Origin: Cyanophora paradoxa
Lineage: Eukaryota > Glaucocystophyceae > Cyanophorales > Cyanophoraceae
Length of the DNA stretch: 64,000 nucleotides
Direction: 5' to 3'
NCBI GenBank assembly: GCA_004431415.1
Contig: QPMI01000564.1
Span: 62,001 to 126,000, forward strand
The position numbers and the translations under genes were made by a program. Each line of letters starts with the position of its first letter. Within the stretch, counting starts at the first letter, position 1. The notes under the pieces were generated by a model that saw only the letters and a list, made by a program, of their open reading frames with translations, was not told where the DNA came from and did not search any database. Shown here one piece after another: positions 19,213 to 28,500 of the stretch.

Positions 19213-19892
19213 CGGATATGGCGTTTACCACCGAGCATTGCCGCGAAATTCGCTGGTGCTGTCGGCACTATATGTGCATATTGCGGGGCGACCGATTGCT
19301 GACGAGTTACGGCTTGCGCATCTGTCTTTTCCTCCTTTTTAATCTCCTCTACGTCGACTTTTTGCTTTAATCCGAGCTTTGAGATCTCTTTCTTAACGAG
19401 ACCCTTTAATTTCTTGCGTTCGTTATAATCTTGCATCCATTTCTCGTAGTTAGAGACTTTCATTTCGAGGTCTCGCACTTTCTCTTCGAAGCTCATGACA
19501 ACGTCGACAGGAACCGTGTGTTTTTGATAGGATCCGCGCTTTTTGAGCTCAGTTTCGGCGGCTTTCGGGACGTCTTGTGTCTTGTGCTGGCTTGCAACAA
19601 CTTGCGCTTTGAGTACTTTGTCGGTTGCTTCATCAACAGAGCCGCCTCCAATCTGTGGTTTTACAGTAGCTAAATCCTCCATTTGGCGTTTACCGCTATC
19701 TTGGTTGCCCTTGTCCGCGGTGGCACTCGCAATAATCGCCTCTTGCTTGGCGACCTCCTCTGGCGAAGTGTCTATAAGATATTCGGGCATTTCGAGACCG
19801 CCGCCCGACGTTAATCCAGACTCTTCAAGTCCGCGATTAGGATTACCAGAAGCGATCGTTTGAATGGTTTGAGGCTTCTTTCGGTAGACCAT
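19209..19892 (-). CDS. Hypothetical virion-cluster protein, 227 aa
   Basis: ATG 19892 is 2 bp from the stop of the packaging ATPase, so the pair is probably co-transcribed. The first 120 residues look disordered (Gly, Ser, Thr and Gln rich, with GGG runs). Residues of about 125-195 form a likely coiled coil (FEEKVRDLEMKVSNYEKWMQDY, then a Lys-rich helix). The C-terminus is Ala/Pro-rich and ends GGKRHIR. I do not recognise the family. Its place beside ATPase and capsid genes suggests a structural or assembly role, by context only. Confidence 0.5.
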   Translation of the reverse strand: MVYRKKPQTIQTIASGNPNRGLEESGLTSGGGLEMPEYLIDTSPEEVAKQEAIIASATADKGNQDSGKRQMEDLATVKPQIGGGSVDEATDKVLKAQVVASQHKTQDVPKAAETELKKRGSYQKHTVPVDVVMSFEEKVRDLEMKVSNYEKWMQDYNERKKLKGLVKKEISKLGLKQKVDVEEIKKEEKTDAQAVTRQQSVAPQYAHIVPTAPANFAAMLGGKRHIR

Positions 19893-19894
19893 GA

Positions 19895-20761
19895 TTATCT
19901 TTTCTTACACTTGATTAACATTTTCTTTTTCTTCGGCGAAATTTGGGAAAGTTTGGGGATACCTTCAAGCTCACGCTCAAATTTGGATAAAGTTTTGCAT
20001 ACAGTTGTCGAATCTTTGACAGGTGGCGGTTTTGTCGCTTGCTCCTCTTGCTGTTTGCGCTTCTTTTCTTCAAAAGCCGCCCGCTTGTGGAATTTAGTAA
20101 ACGGATGGTCATCGATCATATCGGCTTTTTCGACCCACCATCGCACAGAATACCCGGTATTATCGTGAATGATCGCTTGGTAGCTATGACAGAATTCTTG
20201 GAACATGCGCTTGAAACTCTCTTTATCCATGTTCCCGAACTCTTCGTGATATGCTTCAAACTCTCGCATGTTTGACCAGCTTAGGAATATGATATACTCC
20301 GCATTGCTGCGAATGATCGTTGAAAGCTTTGTTAGTTTCTGCGATATTAAAGCCACGGAACAAAACGTATGACGACCTTGCGCCATCAATTTATTTAGCA
20401 AATGATCGCGCGAGAGATCAATAGTTCCCGATTCCAAACAATCGTCGAGCACAATGAGAATATTCTTTGGTTTCTTACCCGCGATGATGGCTTTCTTGCG
20501 AGCTTCTATGATCGACTCAACATATTCCGGTTTCCAGGTGTCATGTACTTCGTCTGTTATTTGACCCCAGAAACCGTTGAAACTCGTAGGACAAAAAACC
20601 AGAACATACGAGATCTGGTCTTCGAGTTCTTTGATCAGCCACTTTAAGAATACCGATTTACCACAATTGGTTTTCGCCAATAGGAGAAATCGTGCGGGAA
20701 GTTTCACCCTCTGTTTCGGGTTCCATTCTTCAAGATCTATGGGCGTCGTCCCTTTTTGCAT
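19895..20761 (-). CDS. A32-like FtsK/HerA packaging ATPase, 288 aa
   Basis: The start is ATG 20761 (MQKGTTPIDLEEW); the frame runs further up only from a GTG. Walker A is LLLAKTNCGKSVFLKWL (about residues 23-39); the usual first Gly of GxxNCGKS is Ala here. Walker B is ILIVLDDCLE (about residue 98). Downstream are a sensor-like VALISQKLTKL segment and a C-terminal basic tail rich in Lys. Length and motifs match the genome-packaging ATPases of PLVs, polintons, virophages and giant viruses. It lies between the 227-aa gene and the major capsid gene on the same strand, the usual morphogenesis order. No damage is seen. Confidence 0.9.
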   Translation of the reverse strand: MQKGTTPIDLEEWNPKQRVKLPARFLLLAKTNCGKSVFLKWLIKELEDQISYVLVFCPTSFNGFWGQITDEVHDTWKPEYVESIIEARKKAIIAGKKPKNILIVLDDCLESGTIDLSRDHLLNKLMAQGRHTFCSVALISQKLTKLSTIIRSNAEYIIFLSWSNMREFEAYHEEFGNMDKESFKRMFQEFCHSYQAIIHDNTGYSVRWWVEKADMIDDHPFTKFHKRAAFEEKKRKQQEEQATKPPPVKDSTTVCKTLSKFERELEGIPKLSQISPKKKKMLIKCKKR

Positions 20762-20819
20762 TCTTTCACTATAAAAACAATAGAAAAATAAGACTGAATG
20801 TGGTAATCGCACGAATTCC

Positions 20820-22133
20820 TTAGCTACTCACACGACGGATACCGTCGGCACCAATTATCATTATGTTATGAGCGAGCGCAATGCACTGAATTTGCATCTT
20901 CTGATAAGCGGCACCCGCATACCATTCTGATGAACCTTCGGCTGCCGTTGTGACACCGTTGAATTCGAAGACCAGATCGAACGCCGATGTGCCTGTGGCA
21001 TCGATGTAGCCCGTGTTCTCTTGGTTGAGAAGCGACGCCTTTCCGTTTCCAGCACCGAAGTAAATGCCAGTGAGAGCGGGGTAGCTTGTGCTCTCGGTAA
21101 AGATCGCCGAATTATATTTATCTTGAAGTTCGGTCGCGGCAATCATGAGAGGAAGCGAAGTATTCGAGTAAAGGCGGTTATTGTTGAGTTCCACATAGAA
21201 GCTTACAGCGTTGGTTCTGAGTGCACGAGGAGCCAGAACCGAGAGAGTTCCGTTGTTCACCTTCGTCTTCGCGTTTTGGCGCACAGAGAATACGAGAGTG
21301 TGGATGAGACCCGCACCTGTGAGTTGCGAGAGATTGACTCGCGAACCGGAGGCGGTCGGCTGGAAATCTGTGTGTAGGAAACCGATTTCGTTGTAGGGGA
21401 TCGCGATGCCAGTCGATTTAACACGGGCAATGGTCTCAGATACAACCGCCTCATCGGCATTTACGACCTTGCAAATAACGCGGGGTTTCAGCACTTGAAG
21501 GGAAGCGCCATTGTTGGTAACCGCAATAGTAGCAACATTATTCACATCCTCAATAATACCATCCCCTTGCGCCTTGAATTCGATTTCTACTGTGATCTCA
21601 GAGTTCAGAGCGCAAAGTGGGAACATTGCCTTTTCGAAAGGAGAGGGTAAATCGATTTCGTAGGTTCCACCGACAGTGTTACCAGCGGTTCCGACAAGAC
21701 CACCCACATAGCGAAGTTTCTTATCGAGTTCGCCCTGTTCAGTCATCAGTAGAAAATACTGGGTGACGAAATCTTCCGGGACAACATAGCGGAATGAAGC
21801 GTGAGAGATTTCAATGCGCTTAATTAGCGATCCAATAACGCGAAGGTAGCCAGTAGTTCCAGCGACACCATTCGTGAGATCAGTGAGGGTGATCGCGTTT
21901 AGATCGAGTTGCAGCGCGAGACCATTCAGGAAATGGTAGCGGGGGATTTTGAAAACTACTCGGTTACCGAGGGCATTGGTTGGTTCGGTATCGGGGGCGA
22001 CCAGAACTCGAAGTGGCTTAGTGCCAGAGGACGTTCCAATGACCAGCGACTTGTTTAGGAAATAATCCTTGTAGTCATCGGTGGTGAGCATAGATTTCAG
22101 CGTTGGGCGCTGGAATTGGCTGTTAGTCTCCAT
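20820..22133 (-). CDS. Major capsid protein, double jelly-roll type, 437 aa
   Basis: The ATG at 22133 (METNSQFQRPTLKSML) is chosen because the upstream extension begins at a GTG and would overlap the preceding gene. It also lies 28 bp below an attattttct box. Features typical of PLV/polinton capsid proteins are a beta-rich sequence throughout, an early VVFKIPRYHFLNGLALQLDL stretch, an IKRIEISHASFRYVVPEDF segment, and FEKAMFPLCALNSEITVEIEF at the end of the first half. The C-terminal half has NAVSFYVELNNNRLYSNTSLPL and ends AHNIMIIGADGIRRVSS. It builds the icosahedral shell with the penton protein encoded next to it. The fold is inferred from pattern and context. Confidence 0.8.
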   Translation of the reverse strand: METNSQFQRPTLKSMLTTDDYKDYFLNKSLVIGTSSGTKPLRVLVAPDTEPTNALGNRVVFKIPRYHFLNGLALQLDLNAITLTDLTNGVAGTTGYLRVIGSLIKRIEISHASFRYVVPEDFVTQYFLLMTEQGELDKKLRYVGGLVGTAGNTVGGTYEIDLPSPFEKAMFPLCALNSEITVEIEFKAQGDGIIEDVNNVATIAVTNNGASLQVLKPRVICKVVNADEAVVSETIARVKSTGIAIPYNEIGFLHTDFQPTASGSRVNLSQLTGAGLIHTLVFSVRQNAKTKVNNGTLSVLAPRALRTNAVSFYVELNNNRLYSNTSLPLMIAATELQDKYNSAIFTESTSYPALTGIYFGAGNGKASLLNQENTGYIDATGTSAFDLVFEFNGVTTAAEGSSEWYAGAAYQKMQIQCIALAHNIMIIGADGIRRVSS

Positions 22134-22172
22134 GAGCGTTTCTTCTCTTATCTTTGGGATCAGAAAATAATT
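22134..22172 (-). promoter_or_regulatory. Putative promoter of the major capsid gene
   Basis: Minus-strand aaattattttctgatcccaa then agataagag before ATG 22133. The AATTATTTTCT part matches the box before the fusion polymerase gene. Confidence 0.45.
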
Positions 22173-22180
22173 TAAAGGGC

Positions 22181-23106
22181 TTAGTAGAAATTCATTTCGG
22201 GCGGTGCGTCGTAGGTTTCGATTTCGAAAGTGAAATAATGCGCCCAAACCCCGAAATCTAAGAGAGCGCCATCATGGTCGATGAGTTTAATCGTCAAGCG
22301 GTCGAACGATTTTAATTCGCGGAATTCACGAATGAGAGGCACCGTAGTGGACGTGTCGAAGTGGTAGATATCACCATGTTCGAGTTCCTGTGGGATTGGA
22401 ATGCGCATGAAATAACCATCGACGTGCTTGTTGACTGAGCGAATAAACGGCGCAAATTCGTCAATATATAGCCAGATCATCGCCGCCGGGGTCTCATCTC
22501 CACGAGTATAGCCGCGAATGCGTCGATTGAGTGTCACAGTTCCCGTCCAGGATTAAACACAAGGAATGTATCGCTTGCAAGAGGGGTAAATGTCTCGTAA
22601 ACATATAGCTGAATATCTTTGAAACCGAATATTGCGAGTTTCTTAGCGATTGCTTTGCGATTACTGGATTTTCTGAGTGTTTCAGGGGAAGCTTTGGAGA
22701 ACTTGAACCAAAAGTTACTATCACTGAAAAACTCATAGATCTTTGAAGTAGTATTATAGCGGCATTTAATATATTTTCCACCGAAATCTGAAAGGCGAGC
22801 TGCTTCGAGTCTTTCTGTGACTTTTGCGGCAAGGTCGTCTTTGGTGTAAAATCCTTTGGGGATTGTGATGGTCACGAATCCGGAATCCGAAGCTGTGACC
22901 GAGAAATAGAGTTCCATGCGCTCGATGGTTGCACCAGTGGCATCGATATCGTTCGTCACAGTCGAAAGAACATTGGGAACCGTTGCCTGCACCAGGCGCA
23001 CCGATTTTACGTTGTCATAGCGACGGGGTAATGTCACTACATACTGGTTTGGCTGAGTAAACTCCTCATCGCGATCATCGCTCGAAAAGCTCAGGTATTC
23101 TTTCAT
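22181..23106 (-). pseudogene. Penton-like minor capsid protein, probably split by one frameshift
   Basis: The N-terminal part (ATG 23106, 190 aa to TGA 22534) starts MKEYLSFSSDDRDEEFTQPN and has the S-x-D-R-D...VVTLP...V(K)SVRLVQATVPN pattern of PLV and giant-virus penton proteins. The second part (22537 down to 22181) continues with IRGYTRGDETPAAMIWLYID and IREFRELKSFDRLTIKLIDHDG, which look like the missing C-terminal half. It has no ATG until residue 20. One base missing from the G run at about 22542-22546 would explain the split. Together they make about 308 aa, a normal size. Alternatives: programmed frameshifting, sequencing error, or two proteins. Confidence 0.7.
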
Positions 23107-23122
23107 CTTACTATAATAGATT
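23107..23122. promoter_or_regulatory. 16-bp bidirectional promoter between penton-like genes
   Basis: cttactataatagatt separates two divergent ATGs. On the minus strand it reads tctattatagtaag, matching the start-proximal TATAGTAA box of other genes. Confidence 0.45.
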
Positions 23123-23968
23123 ATGAAAAGAATAACAATAAATTGCGACAGTAGAGACCTTGAAAACGGCGTGCTGCACTTGAAAACGCGCCTTAATAAT
23201 GTAAGGCGATTTCGTGTGCTATCAGCTGAGATTCCCAATAGCTCTTATGTTGTTCCGCCCGATCAGACAATAACTATAACGCTTCTGAACGAAGAGCCCA
23301 CAGTAATCCCCGCATCCAAAATGATAGCACCGATTCCCAGCATAAACGATTATTATTACGTCGATGCTGATAACGAACGATATCCGAAAGAGAGAGCTCT
23401 AAACAGTGATGCTATACTCGGATTTGCGGGCGGTTCTTTTAATCCACTCGGTCTCTTCCCGGTCTCCTATTCTCTCGCTCTGTCTACGAACCGCTTCGTT
23501 TTCTCATCTCCGAATAGCCCGTTTACATTAGAGTCCTCAGACCAGGAGTTCTGTGATTGTCTCGGCATAGAACCCGGAGTGGTTTACGCCAGCACACCAG
23601 AACCAGTGCCGGTTCCACTCAGAGATTACCCCAGTCGCTACGCGATTATATGCCCGAAAATGGTCGACTTTAATGCAATTCCATATATTTACCTTGATAT
23701 CGAAGAGCTCCGCCCGTTTACCAAATTCGCAGCGGTTACAGGTAGACTGAACAATGTCGACGACTCCTATCTATTGCGAATTCAGATGAACTCGGACTTT
23801 GGTAGATATTCCTTTTACCACGAACCGAGCGCAAGCATCCCTTTCGTAAATGTCACATCGCAACTCGATTTAGATCGTCTCACAATTTCGCTTCGAAAAT
23901 GGCGGGGCTCTGTTGCGGATATAAACGGTCTCTCATACTCGTTTCAGCTGGAAGTGATCACGGATTAA
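23123..23968 (+). CDS. Second penton-like/minor virion protein, 281 aa
   Basis: It starts MKRITINCDSRDLENG and continues VRRFRVLSAEIPNSSYVV: the same order of elements (I-x-x-x-S-R-D, a beta strand, then V-LSA-x-IPN) as the divergent penton gene, so the two are probably paralogous. Later segments (RLNNVDDSYLLRIQ; LDRLTISLRKWRG near the C-terminus) match the L-x-I and L-R-L-T-I-x-L endings of penton-type proteins. The frame is intact from a clear ATG. It shares a 16-bp intergenic gap with the other penton gene and converges on the patatin gene 8 bp away. A second vertex or minor capsid role is inferred. Confidence 0.6.
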   Translation: MKRITINCDSRDLENGVLHLKTRLNNVRRFRVLSAEIPNSSYVVPPDQTITITLLNEEPTVIPASKMIAPIPSINDYYYVDADNERYPKERALNSDAILGFAGGSFNPLGLFPVSYSLALSTNRFVFSSPNSPFTLESSDQEFCDCLGIEPGVVYASTPEPVPVPLRDYPSRYAIICPKMVDFNAIPYIYLDIEELRPFTKFAAVTGRLNNVDDSYLLRIQMNSDFGRYSFYHEPSASIPFVNVTSQLDLDRLTISLRKWRGSVADINGLSYSFQLEVITD

Positions 23969-23975
23969 GCGCTGT

Positions 23976-25469
23976 TCACACGTAGTAGCCCTCGAAATCT
24001 ATTCGGCATGCCGAAGCTACGTTCGTCGTGAGCACCCAGATTACGAGGGTTCTCACAGATCTCGGGTTCGCTAAGAAATGTTCGTCGGGATCAGCACTTT
24101 CGGCTATTTGATTTGCATTGGTAAACACTCTCGTCGCGCCGGCTTCTGTGTATGTGACAAGTGCCGAAACTCCCGGAGTTAATTGGTAATCGATCTCAAA
24201 CGTTTTAATGTAGTTTCCATTTGCAGCCGGCTTCATTTTTATAGAGGAAAGCATAAACAGACGCGGAAAATCAATGCGTAAATAATTGCCTCCCGACCTA
24301 CTACCTTGCGGCGGGTTGGTAAATCCCACCCATCCCGTAGCATTTGACCATCGGGCATTGGAGGCTGTGCCAAATTCCGCGATAAAAGCGCTATTATCGA
24401 GCGGCACCCAATTGGATTCCGGGGGTGCGCTTACATCTGTGCACCCGGACAGATTAATTATGGGAACATCGCCCTCTGAGATATTCATCGTCAGCACTGA
24501 ATACATCGCATTAAAATACGTTTGCTGTGCGGAAACAAAGGCGAGCGCTTCCGTTTCCAAATATTGCAGGTGACTCGTTGTGATAGTATCGAGGGTCATT
24601 TTATCTTTCGGTAAAGGAACGCTCAGCTTATAGTGGCGATCGTAATTCTGATCATCGTTTCTGGGTAAAAGTTCCAGTAGCTTTACGTAGGCGTTTAGAT
24701 CACTCGACTCTAAGAACATGCTGAGAATTGGCGATCCTGTGGCGCTTAGCATCCATTGCACGATCCCCCAATTTTTCATAGTGTCGTACGAATATCCCGC
24801 GGTTGCTTTATCGGCGTCTTGGATATGACCCGCCGTAATCGGAACCACGATAAGCTCCTCCTCGCAAGAGTTTCCGAATAAAGTGCGGGCGAATGTGTAG
24901 CCGCAAACCCCGGGCGAATTATTTCCACTCATGCAACCATCAATTAAACAGTATGTTCTTCCGGCGACTGTGACTTGTTTCGGCTCGAAATAGGTCGGAG
25001 CAGCCGAGGTAGCCCTTGCAGCATCGCGCACAAGCATCCCATTAATATCTTCATCGTTGCTTGAAATAAAAACGGGGGACATTTGAACCGTGTCGAACGC
25101 AGTCACGATGGTGGGTTTGTAGAGATCCGCCATGGTCGCTGAGCCGCAGAGTTCCAGAGCCACAGCTTCTAAATTCGTGGCTTCATACTTGGGGCGTTGC
25201 ACAATCGATGTAAGCACTCGTGGATTCGCGAAAATCAGCGGCAGCTTCGCTTTGTAGAGCGCCAGAATATCAGTGGCAGTATATTTAGGGGCGCCATCGG
25301 TTCCCTTGATATTCAATAGGAGCGCGATTAATCCACCTGTGGATGTTCCCGCAAAGCAGTCGAATAGCTGTTGGATTCGTTTACCGGTTTGGGCTTCAAT
25401 CTGTGCCAGTATAGCAGCCTCGATTATTCCGCGCGACCCCCCTCCACTCAAAGCGAGAACGGTCTTCAT
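23976..25469 (-). CDS. Patatin-like phospholipase with C-terminal discoidin-like domain, 497 aa
   Basis: The patatin domain covers about residues 1-330: oxyanion loop GGGSRG (9-14), nucleophile motif GTSTG with Ser43, and the catalytic Asp177 in IDGCMSG. The C-terminal 150 residues (WVPLDNSAFIAEFG...LRIDFPRLFMLSSIKMKPA...IDFEGYYV) look like an F5/8-type (discoidin) binding domain. Known patatins hydrolyse acyl ester bonds of phospholipids. Within a virion gene set this suggests membrane penetration or lipid remodelling tied to a glycan/lipid-binding module; that role is inferred. It is divergent from the fibre gene over 43 bp. A broken relative of the same pair lies at 42.0-43.0 kb. Confidence 0.85.
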   Translation of the reverse strand: MKTVLALSGGGSRGIIEAAILAQIEAQTGKRIQQLFDCFAGTSTGGLIALLLNIKGTDGAPKYTATDILALYKAKLPLIFANPRVLTSIVQRPKYEATNLEAVALELCGSATMADLYKPTIVTAFDTVQMSPVFISSNDEDINGMLVRDAARATSAAPTYFEPKQVTVAGRTYCLIDGCMSGNNSPGVCGYTFARTLFGNSCEEELIVVPITAGHIQDADKATAGYSYDTMKNWGIVQWMLSATGSPILSMFLESSDLNAYVKLLELLPRNDDQNYDRHYKLSVPLPKDKMTLDTITTSHLQYLETEALAFVSAQQTYFNAMYSVLTMNISEGDVPIINLSGCTDVSAPPESNWVPLDNSAFIAEFGTASNARWSNATGWVGFTNPPQGSRSGGNYLRIDFPRLFMLSSIKMKPAANGNYIKTFEIDYQLTPGVSALVTYTEAGATRVFTNANQIAESADPDEHFLANPRSVRTLVIWVLTTNVASACRIDFEGYYV

Positions 25470-25512
25470 TATCTTATATACTTCTTATATATCTTCTTTG
25501 TTTATAAAGAGG
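25470..25512. promoter_or_regulatory. Divergent AT-rich promoter, patatin/fibre
   Basis: 43 bp (atcttatatacttcttatat...tttataaagagg) between divergent ATGs; TATAAAGA on the plus strand lies directly before ATG 25513. Confidence 0.45.
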
Positions 25513-28500
25513 ATGTCGTTCCTGAATCCGCGACCAGATGCACGAGTTATTAATTCGACCACTCAGATAGAGGACACTGATCAGGTAAACACTGAAATTC
25601 GCGGGTCTCTGAGAATAAATTACAATGCAGACCGCGAAGATCCAGTCAGTGGAACACCGAGCAGACCCGCAGCTTTGCAGTTAATGAACGTCGAGAAAGG
25701 GGATCATAAACTTGGAATCGACTTTTTACTTGATGATAACGAACGAAACAGAGTCGCCAGCATTCAGGCAACCCGCCAGCTACCGAAAACGGTGCGATAT
25801 AATCGTAGGAACATCCCGAAAGCATTCGATAGAGGTCGCTTAAACTTCTTCATTCAAGATGAGAGCGGTTTCCAAAATGCAGCTATGAGAATCGTGGATA
25901 ATAGCACACTTATAGCGGGAGTATCCACGCGAAAAACAAAGGTAGAGGTCGTCCATGATCTCTCAGCAGGTAATCTAACGACGAGTAATATTACAGCAAG
26001 TAACATATCTACAAATACTCTTAACGTAAACTCGCTTAACTCCGAGTCGTTTTTCGCCACCAATGTCGCAACCTGTAACCTAAACATCGAATCCTTTGTG
26101 ATTCAGAAGAGCGAATCGGTTCCCCAGATAACAGAGGGCGTTTTCACATTAGACCCCGCGAAACCGACCTTAGAAATTGTCGACAATGGGGACGTTGTGG
26201 ATATAATTGGCGCCAATGCTCCGAATGTGAGATCCTTAGCACTTGATAAAACCACTATATCATTTGCAGAGGAAATTCCGGCATTTACCACAGAGAAACA
26301 GGCACTGAGAACAGACCATGTTTACATTACCAGAGACAATATAAACGATCTTTTAGGCAAGGACATCGTAAAGGCGTTTTTGGAGTTCGAGAGGAGCAAG
26401 AACACCAAAGATTCCAGCCAGGATGGAACCCTCACGACCCACACTACCGAAATCGCCGCTTTGCAATCCGAAATTAATGCTCTGTTTGCAGCAGATGGAG
26501 CGCTTGCAATTACCTTAGCCCATATTCTATCGAAAAGGAACATTTACCCTTCTATTGATAATGCATACCGAATTGGTCTCTCGAATCTGAGATGGTCAGA
26601 GTTGCATGGAGTTTCCATGTTTGCCTCCAATTTAATCCTTCCATTTAATCACTCCCTCCGACCTAATCAGATTCTCACCAGTGATAATGCACTGATCAGC
26701 TACACTGACTTTAATAGTAACCTTTCCCGCTCGGTTTCGCGGACTGAGACCTACACTGTCGAGGGATACCCTCAGCAGATTGCAAATGGGGTCTTTGTCG
26801 CTTATGTAGGCAAACCTACATATACATTCACTTGGGATCAGTTGGGTGTCACAGGTTTCGAGACGACTATACCCACTGTTTCATTGGTGGATCACACTAC
26901 TTATTATAATCCTATCACTAACAATAATGAATCGAATAAAGCATTTATTCAAAATGTCACCTCCACAGGGTTTCAGGTTTCGTTTGTCATTAACGAGACA
27001 TACAATTTACTTATCATCCGAAACAACTTATTGACTTCCGAAGCTACTATTAGTTTCACTCTTACCATCAATTATATCACCCCTGAATTCGATAGCGAAC
27101 CCAGAGTAAAGGTTTACCGAGATTTACAAGGTAGCAATATCGTGCCCTTCTCACAGAATTTCGATCTTGGCGCGAACTCTTTAAGGTGGAACACAGTTTA
27201 TTCTTTGAGTGCAAACACCTGTAATATTGTAGTCGCAGGTTCATCGGCTACTATTGGAGATCTGACCGCGCCTTTTAGAAAGGAGTATCTTAAAGAGCTG
27301 TATATAACAAAGTCTGATTTACCAGATGCTATTTCGTTGGTGCTCTCCCCGACTCCCAGCATCTCATACCACAATGGGAAAGACACAAGTAATGTAGTGC
27401 AGAGAGGAAGTAAAGTATTCCAGGCATCCGAGATAGGATCGGTCTCATATAGATATCTTGCAGGGGTTCCAGCGAGTTTTAATTTCACATTTGAGTCTCC
27501 ATTTGTCTCTCCTCCTACCATTGAAATTACAGACCCGAATCTGTATGTGGTCAATGATGGCTCATCTACCTCTCTTCAAAATGCACCAGCTGGCTACTCC
27601 CCATTTGTTGCAACTAACATAACAACCACCGGCTTTACGCTCGTGGGAAATGCAACAGTGACATATGCTTTATCAGGGTATCCTATTGGGTTGTATTTTG
27701 CGAAATTTAATCTCTCTGTTATCCCAGCAGTTTCCCTTTCTCCTCCCTTCACTGTGAGTTGGAAGGCAACAGGAACTATTCCGCGATTTGACCCCGAAGA
27801 CCGATTAAAAATAAGGTATCCTCTCGATGTGACCGACATTCATACTACGAGGATCAATGGGCAGAATTTCGTATTTAATGGAACCAATGCGACTCTGATC
27901 AATAACAGTGTCACAAATAATTACTTTTTTGATTCTCGATACATTAATACTTGCAACATTGTCATACATAAAACGTTTGAGGATCGCAGTAAGACCTTAA
28001 CAGTCACCTTGCCCACTCATTCGAATGTCTCAGATGGATTTTACTATTATCTGTTAAATCGCTATTACACCTCTTATATTCCATATCCTTCTGAGACTGT
28101 CAGCATGAGCTATCCCAAAGTCACCCTAACATCGACCAATGCTGACTTCTTTGGATCCACAGACTTCATGAGAGACTTCTTTTATTTTACATCCTCCACA
28201 GATGGTCTCTTAGTTTATTACTCTTACAAATATGAGTCTATTGCTACCCAAATCGAAAGCCACCCAAACACTGATGTGATCACAGCAGGCGATAAGAAAT
28301 ATATAAAAACCGCTTCCCCATGGGTTTGCACTGTCCGGCTCGATGACAGATACACTCCTAACCTAAATTACATTGGATTGCACTCGACATGCAATATTTA
28401 TGTGCAAGGTGCGATTTCGGCTACCAAATATTATGAGGGCGGAAATTGTGATGCAGGGCATCGATTGCTATCGCGAAATGGATTCTTTGAGTCATTCAGT

